Positions 41,102 through 49,272 of a DNA stretch of 56,735 bases are shown here, one piece after another. A program made the position numbers and the translations under genes. The notes beneath the pieces were generated by a model, which was not told the origin of the DNA, searched no databases, and was given only the letters and a program-made list of their open reading frames with translations. Source of the DNA: CAZZEX01 sp964653285 (GTDB lineage: Bacteria > Chloroflexota > Anaerolineae > B4-G1); contig CAZZEX010000021.1 of the NCBI GenBank assembly GCA_964653285.1, positions 1 to 56,735 on the forward strand. Reading direction: 5' to 3'. The stretch's first letter is position 1. Each line of letters begins with the position of its first letter.

Positions 41102-43039
41102 CTACAGGTGCTCCTTGACGGCCAGGGCCACAGTACGGGGGATGCCAGGCACGGCGGCCAGTTGCTCGACGCTGGCTGCGCGGATACCATTGAGGGAGCC
41201 GAAGGCTTTAAGGAGCGCCTTACGCCGCGCCGGCCCCACGCCGGGGATGCTGTCTAGTTGCGACGCGACCCCCGCCCTGCGCCGGCGCGCGCGGTGGTGC
41301 GTGATGGCGAAGCGGTGCGCCTCGTCCCGCACGCGCTGCACGAGAAAGAGCCCCTGGGAGCGACGGGGGAGCAGAACAGGCTTGACCCGTCCTGGCAGGA
41401 AAATCTCCTCGCGCTGCTTGGCCAGGGCCGCCACCGGCACCCTGGCGAGCAGATCGAACTCCTGCAGCGCCTCGACCGCCACACCCAACTGCCCTCTGCC
41501 ACCATCCACGACGAGCAGGTCGGGCAATTTGGCCCAGCCTTTGATACCCCCCTCAATCCCCCCTCCAGGGGGGAGGCTTCCCTTGATACCCCCCTCAATC
41601 CCCCCTCCAGGGGGGGGAGCACCCCCCTCAATCCCTCCTACGAGGGGGGAGGCTGACGCGGCGGTCTGCCAGCGGCGGAGGCGGCGCTGCAAAACTTCGC
41701 GCATGCTGGCGTAGTCGTCCTGGCCCTGCACACTGCGCACGACGAAGCGTCGGTATTCGGACTTGCGGGGCACACCCTGGACAAAGACGACCATGCTGCC
41801 GACTACTTCCGTCCCCTGCGTCGTAGAGATGTCGTAGCACTCAATGCGTATCGGAGGCCTGGGGAGTTCCAGCGCCTTCTGGAGTTCGGCCAGTGCCTGC
41901 TCGTGCCTGTGGGCGTCGGCCTGCCACTGGGCACGCAGGGCGGCCAGCGTCTCGGCGGCGTTCTTGGCCGCCAGTGCCACCAACTCCCGTTTCTGACCCC
42001 GGCGGGGCACGCGCAGCGTCACCTTGGCCCCTCGCTTCCCCTTCAGCCACTGCTCGATGACCAGTGCCTCCTCGATCTGCTCTGGCAGCAGCACCTCGGG
42101 CGGGACGTAGGCGGCCTCCTCGTAGAACTGCTTGAGGAAGGCAGCCATCACCTCCCGCTCGTCCTCGTCCTGCGCTCCCTCCAGCACAAAGTACTCCCGT
42201 CCCAGCAGTTTGCCCCCTCGGATGAAGAAGACCTGCACGCAGGTGTCGTCTTCTTCGCGAGCGAAGGCGATCACGTCCTGGTCAGTGCCGGCCGATGAGA
42301 CGATCTTCTGCCGCTCGACGACGCGTTGCACCGCCTGTAGTTGATCGCGCAAGGATGCTGCCTGCTCGAAGTCCCATCCATCGGCAGCGGCCTGCATCCG
42401 CGCCTCCAGGTCTGCGATCACTTTCTCACTGCGACCTTCGAGGAAGTGGACCAGCCCCCGGATCATCGCGCGGTACGCGTCTTGTGTCACTGCGCCGATG
42501 CAGGGTCCCAGGCAGAGTTTGATGTCGTAATACAGGCAGGGCCGCTCGTCGTGACCGGTGATCTCCCGATTGCAGGTCAAGTATGGGAATGACTTGCGCA
42601 GCAGGTCGAGCGTCTGGTGCATGGCCGAGGCGGAGGTGAAGGGGCCGAAGTAGCGGCTGCCGTCCTGTTCCATGCGGCGGGTGATGAGTACCCTGGGGAA
42701 CGGGTCGGCCCAGGTGATCTTGATGTAGGGGTAACGCTTGTCGTCCTTGAGGCGCACGTTGTAGCGGGGACGGTGCTGCTTGATCAGGTTCGCCTCCAGG
42801 ATCAGCGCCTCCAGTTCCGAATCGGTGACGATGAACTCCAGATCGGTGATCTCGGACACCAGCGCGTGCACCTTGGGGTTCTCCTGGGCCGAGGCGTGGA
42901 AGTAAGAGCGCACGCGGGCGCGCAGGTCAACTGCCTTGCCCACATAGATGACGGCCCCGCTCACGTCGCGCATCAGGTAGACGCCCGGCTTGCGAGGAAG
43001 TGTCTCAATCTGGGTCCAAATGTGCTCTGGGAAGTTCAT
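41102..43039 (-). CDS. uvrC: Excinuclease ABC subunit C
   Basis: A 645-residue nucleotide-excision-repair endonuclease. The GIY-YIG domain lies at ~15-95 (PGVYLMRDVSGAVIYVGKAV), a Cys-rich segment follows (CLYYDIKLCLGPCIGAV), then the UVR domain (~205-240, for UvrB contact), the RNase H-like domain (ECYDIS, LLVVDGGRGQL, HRFAITHHR) and tandem helix-hairpin-helix motifs (IPGVGPARRKALLKAFGSL). UvrC makes both incisions around DNA damage. Residues ~465-500 are an in-frame Gly/Pro/Ile-rich insertion encoded by three copies of a C-rich hairpin repeat (41540-41654), just before the VDGG strand of the RNase H domain. All catalytic residues remain. Confidence 0.95.
   Translation of the reverse strand: MNFPEHIWTQIETLPRKPGVYLMRDVSGAVIYVGKAVDLRARVRSYFHASAQENPKVHALVSEITDLEFIVTDSELEALILEANLIKQHRPRYNVRLKDDKRYPYIKITWADPFPRVLITRRMEQDGSRYFGPFTSASAMHQTLDLLRKSFPYLTCNREITGHDERPCLYYDIKLCLGPCIGAVTQDAYRAMIRGLVHFLEGRSEKVIADLEARMQAAADGWDFEQAASLRDQLQAVQRVVERQKIVSSAGTDQDVIAFAREEDDTCVQVFFIRGGKLLGREYFVLEGAQDEDEREVMAAFLKQFYEEAAYVPPEVLLPEQIEEALVIEQWLKGKRGAKVTLRVPRRGQKRELVALAAKNAAETLAALRAQWQADAHRHEQALAELQKALELPRPPIRIECYDISTTQGTEVVGSMVVFVQGVPRKSEYRRFVVRSVQGQDDYASMREVLQRRLRRWQTAASASPLVGGIEGGAPPPGGGIEGGIKGSLPPGGGIEGGIKGWAKLPDLLVVDGGRGQLGVAVEALQEFDLLARVPVAALAKQREEIFLPGRVKPVLLPRRSQGLFLVQRVRDEAHRFAITHHRARRRRAGVASQLDSIPGVGPARRKALLKAFGSLNGIRAASVEQLAAVPGIPRTVALAVKEHL
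41540..41654. repeat. Triplicated C/G-rich hairpin repeat inside uvrC
   Basis: Three copies of a unit reading CCCCCTCAATCCC-CTCC followed by a run of six to eight G start near 41546, 41588 and 41621. Copies 1 and 2 are 42 nt apart (14 codons) and the third is 33 nt later, so the frame is kept. Confidence 0.85.
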
Positions 43040-43166
43040 CGTTTCATTTCTGGCAGAATCGTCAAGACGACCACTTAAGCCTGAGTCTGCGCGAATGGCG
43101 TCGTGCTCCGGGGGGTGGGTCGGTGTGGTCGGAGCGTGCTACGTCGTTCCTGTGACCTGTGGCCTG

Positions 43167-44171
43167 CTACAATTGGGCGGCGAAGGCTTCCAACGCGTCT
43201 GGCGTGATGGGAGGTGTTGCGCCGCGCTGTGTGGCGACGTAGGCTCCCAGCAGGTTGGCGAAGTCGGCCACCTCGGCCAGCGGCCGGCCAGCCAGGTACT
43301 TCACGACCAGCGCCGCCGTGAAGGCATCCCCGGAGCCGACCGTGTCCACGACCGGGCAGGCATAGCCAGGTGAGACGACCCGCTCCTGGCGCGTGCGCAG
43401 GATGCACCCGCGCGCGCCCAGCGTCACGCAGACCAACTCCAGGCCGTAGGCTTCCAGCAGGTGGAGCAGGAACTTGTCTTCGTCCAGATCATCTTGCCCC
43501 AGCATTCCCTGCACTATGCGCAGTTCGTCGTCGTTTAACTTCAGCAAGTGGCACCGCGACAGCGAACCGCGCACGACCTCGACGGAGTAGTGGGGTGGGC
43601 GCAGGTTGAGGTCGCAGACAATGAGCGCCGGCGCGGTGCCTTGAGCGCCTCGACTGGGCTCGGCGAAGTCTTGTCGGAGGGAGGCGACCTCCAGCAGCGC
43701 GGCGATGGACCGCCGTGCTACCGGGTGCCGCTGCGCCAGCGTGCCGAAGCAGACCACATCGGCGGCGCGGACACGTGCCACGGCTACCGGGTCAGCAGCG
43801 AGATAATCGTAAGCCACCTCTGTGCAGATGTCGAACTCCGGCTGCCCGTCGGCGTGGAGCGTCACGTGCACCTGCCCGGTGGGGTGGTCGGTATCGCGCT
43901 GGACCGGGCTGGCATCCACACCTAGTTCTCGTGCTCTGGTCATGATCTCGTCGCCCAGTTCGTCCCGACCCACGCGGCTGACGATCGCGCTGCGAGCACC
44001 CAGGTGGTGGCAGTGGACGGCGAAGTTGAAGGGCGCACCGCCCAGGTGCATCCCTCCCGCCCCCCCTCCACCTTCCCCCCCAAAGTTGGGGGGGACAGAG
44101 GGGGGGCGGGAAGGGAGGATGATGTCCCAGAGAACTTCGCCGATGGCTATGACGTCGAGTGCTCTGTCCAC
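43167..44171 (-). CDS. PfkB-family carbohydrate kinase (fructokinase-like)
   Basis: A 334-residue ribokinase-fold sugar kinase. The substrate region reads AIGEVLWDI and GGAPFNFAVHCHHLGA, the ATP/anion-hole signature is DTVGSGDAFTAALV (catalytic Asp in GSGDAF), and LNDDEL and VTLGARGCIL are family motifs. The best guess is fructokinase. Two in-frame insertions are visible: a Gly/Pro-rich stretch near residue 25 from a G/C hairpin repeat (44055-44116), and ~18 residues near 170 from another repeat (43641-43673). Both fall in surface loops. The start is a GTG with AGGAGG 5 nt upstream. Confidence 0.88.
   Translation of the reverse strand: MDRALDVIAIGEVLWDIILPSRPPSVPPNFGGEGGGGAGGMHLGGAPFNFAVHCHHLGARSAIVSRVGRDELGDEIMTRARELGVDASPVQRDTDHPTGQVHVTLHADGQPEFDICTEVAYDYLAADPVAVARVRAADVVCFGTLAQRHPVARRSIAALLEVASLRQDFAEPSRGAQGTAPALIVCDLNLRPPHYSVEVVRGSLSRCHLLKLNDDELRIVQGMLGQDDLDEDKFLLHLLEAYGLELVCVTLGARGCILRTRQERVVSPGYACPVVDTVGSGDAFTAALVVKYLAGRPLAEVADFANLLGAYVATQRGATPPITPDALEAFAAQL
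43641..43673. repeat. Repeat-like insertion in the PfkB kinase gene
   Basis: This stretch (GAGCGCCTCGACTGGGCTCG and following bases) resembles the CTTCGA-CTGAGCTCAG type of dispersed inverted repeat. It separates two segments that are contiguous in typical fructokinases (LLEVAS and CDLNLRPP). Confidence 0.4.
44055..44116. repeat. G/C hairpin repeat in the PfkB kinase gene
   Basis: A C-rich arm is followed by CCAAAGTTGG and a G-rich arm (runs of seven G). It is translated in frame as a Pro/Gly-rich loop between the first strand and the GGAPFN motif. Confidence 0.8.
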
Positions 44172-44199
44172 ATTCCCTCCTGATCAACCCGGCAGCGGG

Positions 44200-44895
44200 C
44201 TAATGCACCGGGTGGTGTGTAGGTCCGAACTCGTTCTCCAGGATGGCCCAGATGTCTGCCCACAGGTCCCGGTCGGCGAAACTGGTGTGAATCTCGTCCA
44301 GCGTCTGGTTGAAGGTGTGCTGGTCGGTCTCTCCCAGGATGGTGAGCACGGCGTTGGCGACCCCGAAGCGAATTTCGCGGTTGGCGCGGTGATGGCGGTG
44401 CACCTGGCGCAGGCGCGGGATGTCTTCCAACTGTCCCAGCATGATCATACCGGCCACACCGTTGGCGACCGGTTCCTCGTCATCGGAGTCCAGTCCTTCG
44501 CGCAGGTAGGGCAGGGCGCGGTCGTCTCCCAGGCCAGCCAGGCTCAGCGCGGCGGTGGAGACTCGCTCCGGGTCGTCCCGGTTGTCCTGGAGAAACTGCC
44601 ACACTGGTTCACGCGCTTGCTCATCGCCGGTGCCTCCCAGGAGGGAGACGACCTCGTCGGTCGCGATGGGATCCAGCGCCGGATCGGCCAGCGCCTCCAG
44701 CAGCTCGGGTGCAACGAGTTCACCCATGCGAGCCAGCCGGTCGAAGGCCAGGTCATGATCGGCCTGTGTGAGGCCGGCCAATTGGCGGATCAAGTCAGGC
44801 GCTCGTGCGCCGTACTTGCGGTAGGCGCGTTCTGCCTGGGGGTGCATATTGCGGCGACGCTCGGCCGCCGCCTCCATCATTTTGCGGTTGGGCAC
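44200..44895 (-). CDS. HEAT-repeat protein
   Basis: A 231-residue helical protein with about four HEAT-like repeats (LARMGELVAPELLEALADPA, STAALSLAGLGDDRALPYLR, ANGVAGMIMLGQLEDIPRL, ANAVLTILGE). No catalytic motif or signal peptide is seen, so a cytosolic scaffolding role is likely. The GTG start at 44895 has a GAGG site; an ATG at 44880 is possible. It is followed by the pfkB gene 28 nt downstream. Confidence 0.7.
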   Translation of the reverse strand: MPNRKMMEAAAERRRNMHPQAERAYRKYGARAPDLIRQLAGLTQADHDLAFDRLARMGELVAPELLEALADPALDPIATDEVVSLLGGTGDEQAREPVWQFLQDNRDDPERVSTAALSLAGLGDDRALPYLREGLDSDDEEPVANGVAGMIMLGQLEDIPRLRQVHRHHRANREIRFGVANAVLTILGETDQHTFNQTLDEIHTSFADRDLWADIWAILENEFGPTHHPVH

Positions 44896-44916
44896 CTCTC
44901 ACCTCTTTTCACCTCA

Positions 44917-44939
44917 GCACCGGCTCTTCAGGCCGGTGC
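44917..44939. terminator. Perfect 8-bp hairpin between yjbQ and the HEAT gene
   Basis: GCACCGGC, 7-nt loop, GCCGGTGC. A second short hairpin (CCCCC/GGGGG) lies just beyond. Neither has a T-run, so termination is only a possibility. Confidence 0.4.
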
Positions 44940-44970
44940 GGTCGACTCTCCCCCCGCTGTGTGGGGGCTT

Positions 44971-45387
44971 CTACTCTCCCATCATCTGTACCACCAGCCG
45001 CCGTGACCTGGGGCGGGTGTCGAAATCGAGAAACACGATCTGCTGCCACGTGCCCAGCGTGAGGCGGCTCTCGACGAAGGGCACCGTCAGCGAGGGACCG
45101 ATGAGAGCGGAGCGGATGTGGGAGTGGCCGTTGTCGTCCCCCCAGCGCAGGTGGTGGCGGTAATCCCGGTCTGGCGGCGCGACCTCGTCGAGCACCCGCT
45201 GGAGGTCGGCCAGCACGCCGCTCTCATACTCGATCGTGGTCAGGCCCCCGGTCGAACCGGGGCAGAAAACGGTGACAATGCCCGCCTGCAGGTCTGATTC
45301 CTTCACCACCCCCGCGACCTGGGGGGTGATGTCCTGAATGTCGCAGTGGCCACGGGTATGCAGTTGTAGTTCGTGAGTAATAACCAT
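44971..45387 (-). CDS. YjbQ family protein
   Basis: A 138-residue beta-rich protein matching the YjbQ/UPF0047 family (secondary thiamine-phosphate synthase activity in E. coli): FCPGSTGGLTTIEYE, then HHLRWGDDNGHSHIRSALIG with the conserved His residues, LGTWQQIVFLDFD and the final RRLVVQMMGE. The biological role is uncertain across the family. GAGGAGA precedes the ATG. It is transcribed divergently from the small-RNA candidate and pcrA. Confidence 0.92.
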   Translation of the reverse strand: MVITHELQLHTRGHCDIQDITPQVAGVVKESDLQAGIVTVFCPGSTGGLTTIEYESGVLADLQRVLDEVAPPDRDYRHHLRWGDDNGHSHIRSALIGPSLTVPFVESRLTLGTWQQIVFLDFDTRPRSRRLVVQMMGE

Positions 45388-45450
45388 CCGCTTGTCTCCT
45401 CCGATTCGATATCTGAACTATGCCCCGTTGTTGGGAAGATCCCCGTCCCC

Positions 45451-45479
45451 TTGATGCCCTAACCGAAGTCTGGTACACT
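45451..45479 (+). promoter_or_regulatory. Extended -10 promoter of the small-RNA candidate
   Basis: TTGATG, 17-nt spacer, TACACT, with TGG immediately before the -10. No ORF starts within 200 nt in a sensible position; the next gene has its own promoter at 45653. Confidence 0.55.
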
Positions 45480-45485
45480 GTGGCT

Positions 45486-45578
45486 AGAAGCCGGGTGGTG
45501 TAGCCTCCTCACGGTAACCAGTCCGTGACCGAATCTACACAGTACCGCGAAAGCGGTTTCTTGATTGTTCCTTGGTGG
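45486..45578 (+). ncRNA. Candidate structured small RNA upstream of pcrA
   Basis: A transcript from the promoter at 45451 would be about 90 nt. It can form an outer helix GTGTAG/CTACAC enclosing a hairpin TCACGG/CCGTGA with a ~8-nt loop. This is followed by CCGC-GAAA-GCGG (a GNRA tetraloop) and TTTCTTGATTGTT, like an intrinsic terminator. No match to tRNA, SRP RNA, 6S RNA, T-box or a riboswitch I know is apparent. It could also be a leader attenuator for pcrA. Confidence 0.4.
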
Positions 45579-45652
45579 CCTGTATACTCATCGTCACTGA
45601 TACCAGCCAGCCGGTTTCCAATATCATAGCACAATTCTCTCAGATTCCAAAA

Positions 45653-45682
45653 TTGGCGCGCTGTGTCCAGTCATGTTACAAT
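45653..45682 (+). promoter_or_regulatory. Promoter giving a leaderless pcrA transcript
   Basis: TTGGCG, 18-nt spacer, TACAAT, with TGT before the -10. The ATG at 45691 is only 8 nt after the -10 end, so transcription would start within about two bases of the start codon. No ribosome site is present. Confidence 0.55.
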
Positions 45683-45690
45683 GCGCCACC

Positions 45691-47919
45691 ATGGACATCC
45701 TTGAAGGACTCAACTCCCAACAACAGAAAGCCGTCACCGCCTCTGACGGCCCGGTGCTGGTGCTGGCTGGGCCGGGCAGCGGCAAGACCCGCGTGCTCAC
45801 CCATCGCGTCGCCTGGCTGGTGCTGGAACTGGACGTCGCCCCCTGGCGCATCATGGCGGTCACCTTTACCAACAAGGCTGCCCGCGAGATGCGGGAACGG
45901 CTGGAGTACCTTCTTGGTCCCTCCCGCGCCCGCAGCCTCACGCTGGGCACCTTCCACGCCACCTGTGCCCGCATCCTACGCCGCGAGGCCGAGGCAGCGG
46001 GCATCCCCCGTGATTACGCCATCTTCGATGCCGACGACCAACTCCGCCTGGTCAAGCAGGTGATCCGTGACCTGGACCTGGACGACAAGCGTTACCGCCC
46101 CCAGGCGGTGCATGGTGCCATCTCCCGCGCCAAGAACGAGCTGATTCCGCCGGAGGCGTACTCCACCGGCTCTTACTACGGCGAGGTCGTCAAACGGGTC
46201 TACGAGCGCTACCAGGGGCTGCTGGCGGCCAACAGCGGGCTCGACTTCGACGACCTGCTGATGGTGACGGCGCGCATGTTCGGCCAGAACCCGGACGTGC
46301 TGGCGAAGTACCAGGAGCGCTACCGGCACATCCTGGTGGATGAGTTCCAGGACACCAACCAGGCGCAGTACGTGTTGTTGCGGCAACTTTCGGGGCGGCG
46401 TCACAACTTGTTCTGTGTGGCTGACGAGGATCAATCAATCTATGCGTGGCGTGGCGCGGACTATCGCAACATCCGCCGCTTGCGGGACGATCACCCTGAC
46501 CTGGTGACCATTCTCCTGGAGCAGAACTACCGCTCCACCCAGACCATCCTGGACGCCGCGCACGCCGTCATCCGCCGCAACCCCGACCGCACCGACAAAT
46601 CGCTCTTCACGCGACGGGGGCGCGGACCTGAGATCATCGTCCACGAAGCCTACGACCAGGACGACGAGGCCCGGTTCGTCGTGGACACCATCGCCCAACT
46701 GGCTGCCTCTCCCCCCCCTGGAGGGGGAGGCAGGGGGGGGGTACGCCCCGGCGACTGCGCTGTGATGTACCGCACCAACGCCCAATCTCGTGCCTTCGAG
46801 GAATCCTTCATCCGCGCCGGACTGCCTTACAGGCTGGTCGGCGCCACCCGCTTCTATGCCCGCCGTGAGATCAAGAACCTGATCGCTTTCCTGCGCCTGA
46901 TCCACAACTCCACCGACGGCGTGAGTATGGCCCGCGTGATCAACGTCCCTCCCCGGGGCATCGGCCGGAAGACGGTGGCGGTGCTGGAGGACGCGGCGCG
47001 GGAGCGGGGCGTCTCGGTCTACAAAGTGCTCAAGGAAATCCCTCAGGAAAGCCCCAAGCCCCAAGCCCCAAGCCCAAAACTGGGGACGCGGGCACGCCGG
47101 GCGCTGGCACTGTGGCTGGGACTATTGGAGGGCTGGATCGCGGCGCGTGCTGCATTGACGGTGGCGCAGTTGATAGACCGCGTCTTGGAGGACACCCGCT
47201 ATGCTGACTACCTACGCGACGGCACCGAGGAGGGGGAGGAACGCTGGGCCAACGTGCTGGAGTTACGCAACGTGGCCGCCGAGTACGAGGACCTGATGCT
47301 GACCGACTTCCTGGCCGATGTCGCGCTTGTTTCCGACGTGGACAACTTGAGCGACGAGGCGGACGCGCCGACGCTGCTCACGCTTCACAGTGCCAAGGGG
47401 CTGGAGTTTCCCGTCGTCTTCGTCACCGGGCTGGAGGAGGGGATGCTCCCTCATAGCCGCTCCTTCGACGAACCGGAGCAGATGGCCGAGGAGCGACGGC
47501 TGATGTACGTCGGCCTGACGCGGGCGAAGGACCGGCTCTTCTTGACCTACGCCTTTATCCGTACCCGCTACGGCGACAGCGAGCCCTCGGTGCCCAGCCG
47601 TTTCCTGGACGACATCCCCCCGGAGTTGGTCAAGGGCTCGTGGGGAGGGGGGCAGGAAGCAGGAGGCGGGAGGCAAGAGGCAGGAGGCGGGAGGCAAGGG
47701 GCAAGGGGGACGAGAGGCGAGGGGCGCAATTCGCCATTCGCCATTCGCAATTTGCAATTCCGTGCCGGGCAGCGGGTGCAGCATGCGACCTTCGGCGAGG
47801 GGCTGGTGATCGAGAGCCGCGCCGATGGGGACGATGAGATGGTGACCGTGGTCTTTGAGGAGGTCGGGTTGAAACGACTGATGGCGGGCCTGGCGCACCT
47901 GGAACGGCTGGAGGATTAG
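45691..47919 (+). CDS. pcrA: PcrA/UvrD-type superfamily 1 DNA helicase
   Basis: A 742-residue 3'-5' helicase. Motifs in order: Q-motif LNSQQQKAV, Walker A AGPGSGKT, Ia TFTNKAAREMRER, II VDEFQDTN, III ADEDQSIYAWRGA, IV EQNYRSTQTIL, V LLTLHSAKGLEFPVVFV, VI EERRLMYVGLTRAK, and the C-terminal tudor-like RVQHATFGEGLV. It acts in excision repair and replication-fork clearance. Three in-frame repeats interrupt it: 46703-46742 before GDCAVMYRTNAQS, 47051-47081 (heptad CCCCAAG) in the 2B region, and 47651-47760 in the linker before the tudor domain. All motifs are intact, so activity is expected. Confidence 0.95.
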   Translation: MDILEGLNSQQQKAVTASDGPVLVLAGPGSGKTRVLTHRVAWLVLELDVAPWRIMAVTFTNKAAREMRERLEYLLGPSRARSLTLGTFHATCARILRREAEAAGIPRDYAIFDADDQLRLVKQVIRDLDLDDKRYRPQAVHGAISRAKNELIPPEAYSTGSYYGEVVKRVYERYQGLLAANSGLDFDDLLMVTARMFGQNPDVLAKYQERYRHILVDEFQDTNQAQYVLLRQLSGRRHNLFCVADEDQSIYAWRGADYRNIRRLRDDHPDLVTILLEQNYRSTQTILDAAHAVIRRNPDRTDKSLFTRRGRGPEIIVHEAYDQDDEARFVVDTIAQLAASPPPGGGGRGGVRPGDCAVMYRTNAQSRAFEESFIRAGLPYRLVGATRFYARREIKNLIAFLRLIHNSTDGVSMARVINVPPRGIGRKTVAVLEDAARERGVSVYKVLKEIPQESPKPQAPSPKLGTRARRALALWLGLLEGWIAARAALTVAQLIDRVLEDTRYADYLRDGTEEGEERWANVLELRNVAAEYEDLMLTDFLADVALVSDVDNLSDEADAPTLLTLHSAKGLEFPVVFVTGLEEGMLPHSRSFDEPEQMAEERRLMYVGLTRAKDRLFLTYAFIRTRYGDSEPSVPSRFLDDIPPELVKGSWGGGQEAGGGRQEAGGGRQGARGTRGEGRNSPFAIRNLQFRAGQRVQHATFGEGLVIESRADGDDEMVTVVFEEVGLKRLMAGLAHLERLED
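46703..46742. repeat. G/C hairpin repeat inside pcrA
   Basis: CTGCCTCTCCCCC pairs with GGGGGAGGCAG around a short loop, followed by a run of nine G. It is translated as a Pro/Gly loop. Confidence 0.8.
47051..47081. repeat. Heptad repeat (CCCCAAG) inside pcrA
   Basis: Four 7-nt units, CCCCAAG three times and then a diverged copy. It encodes a Pro/Ser/Lys-rich loop in frame. Confidence 0.8.
47651..47760. repeat. Heptad repeats (GGCAGGA and CGCCATT types) inside pcrA
   Basis: About ten consecutive 7-mers of type GGCRGGA/GGCAAGG are followed by five of type CGCCATT/CGCAATT. The encoded protein repeats every 7 residues (GGRQEAG). It is the same family as 4527-4591. Confidence 0.9.
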
Positions 47920-47951
47920 GACGGGATACTGGATACTGGTCACTTTCGGGA

Positions 47952-49136
47952 GTGGAGATACTGGTGGAATGCTTGATTGATTTGCAAGAGTTGGACGGCC
48001 CGCGCCTCGTCCGGCGGCAGGAACTGGCGGCCTCGGAGCGGCTGGCGGCGCTGTGCTTTCCCGGTGCAGCAGGGGTGATGGAAGGGATTCGTACGTACAC
48101 CCCACCCCGGCGCGGAGGCATCCAGGTTTTATGCCACCAGGGCGTGCCCGTCTCCCAGATCGGTGTCTACCACAGCCGTGTCAGCGTGTACGGCAGCCAT
48201 CTGCGGGTCGCCAGCATCGGCAGCGTGTGTACCCATCCCGACTACCGGGGCCGGGGCCTGGCTACTCACCTGCTCGACTATTGCACGCGCCAACTGACCG
48301 CTGAAGGCGCACGGCTGATGCTTATCTCCGGCATGCGGGGGCTGTATACCCGGGCCGGCTGCGTCACTGCCCAGGAGTTTGAGTACATCGTGCTCAAGTC
48401 CGATGATCTTAGGACACGGATCAGCAGGATTAACGGATTAAGAGTTCGCCCGGCGACCGAAGCCGATGCCCCACTCTGTGCTCGTCTCTACCAGATGGAA
48501 GCGGTCCACTTCGTGCGGCGCGTGGAGGAGTTCGTTGCCCACTTTCAGCGGCCCGAGGAGTTCTCCAAAGCGAAGGACTGGATCATTGAGGTGGCAGGGC
48601 GGCCAGTGGCCTATCTCTTCACCGGCATTCCCTGGGAGTATCAGCGTGATAAGGATGCGGGCGTGCGGGAAGTGGTCGAGCATGCCGGTAGCCGGGTGGC
48701 GCTGGTTGGTGCGTTGGCCGGGGTGATGGCGCGCCTGAACCTGCGGGAACTGCGGCTGCTCGTGCCGTGGCAGGACGTGGACTTCCTCCAACTTCTCCGA
48801 GAGCAGGGGGCTACTGGGGAGCACATTCCCCTTATCGGGCATACCATGCGCATCGTGGACTTCCCCGGCCTGATGTCGGACCTGCGGCCCTACGTGCGAG
48901 CACGGCTGACAGCCCGACAGCGGCGTGGCCTGCGGTTTGAGCAGGAGGGAGACCGGTATAGTATCGCGCGGGGGCGGGAGCGGCTCGAGCTGGATGGGAA
49001 AGGGATGACGCGGCTGGTGGCGGGAGCGCCGGCCGAGGTAGCCCCCGACGTTCCGGTTGCGCCGGGCGCACTGGGCGAGATCATCCCGGCGCTGTTCCCC
49101 TTGCCCTCGTTTCTGCCGGGGCTGAACTACCGGTGA
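47952..49136 (+). CDS. GNAT-family N-acetyltransferase
   Basis: A 394-residue protein. The N-terminal acetyltransferase core (residues ~15-145) has VASIGSVCTHPDYRGRGLAT, the acetyl-CoA-binding loop. A second, degenerate GNAT-like half begins near residue 162 (LRVRPATEADAPLCARLYQM), giving an Eis-like double architecture with a C-terminal sterol-carrier-like part. Residues ~150-162 appear to come from a repeat (48411-48444). The start is a GTG at 47952, 32 nt after pcrA, so they may be co-transcribed. The acceptor substrate is unknown. Confidence 0.8.
   Translation: MEILVECLIDLQELDGPRLVRRQELAASERLAALCFPGAAGVMEGIRTYTPPRRGGIQVLCHQGVPVSQIGVYHSRVSVYGSHLRVASIGSVCTHPDYRGRGLATHLLDYCTRQLTAEGARLMLISGMRGLYTRAGCVTAQEFEYIVLKSDDLRTRISRINGLRVRPATEADAPLCARLYQMEAVHFVRRVEEFVAHFQRPEEFSKAKDWIIEVAGRPVAYLFTGIPWEYQRDKDAGVREVVEHAGSRVALVGALAGVMARLNLRELRLLVPWQDVDFLQLLREQGATGEHIPLIGHTMRIVDFPGLMSDLRPYVRARLTARQRRGLRFEQEGDRYSIARGRERLELDGKGMTRLVAGAPAEVAPDVPVAPGALGEIIPALFPLPSFLPGLNYR
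48411..48444. repeat. ACGGATT-type repeat in the GNAT gene
   Basis: Imperfect units ACGGATC, CAGGATTA and ACGGATTA lie between the two halves of the acetyltransferase and are translated in frame. Confidence 0.45.
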
Positions 49137-49180
49137 GCGCTGCTTACTTGCTGCCGCCATTGTTGTGAGCGAGCGCTGGT

Positions 49181-49209
49181 TTGACATCCCCTGACGCGCA
49201 TAGTATACT
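49181..49209 (+). promoter_or_regulatory. Near-consensus promoter of the PIN module
   Basis: TTGACA, 17-nt spacer, TATACT: the strongest match to a sigma70 consensus in the window. The first ATG is 63 nt downstream and is preceded by AAGGAG. Confidence 0.8.
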
Positions 49210-49272
49210 GGCCGTGAAAATGCTCAAGAAGCATTGTATTGGCTGCAAAGATTGTAAGGAGCCCAATTCGCG

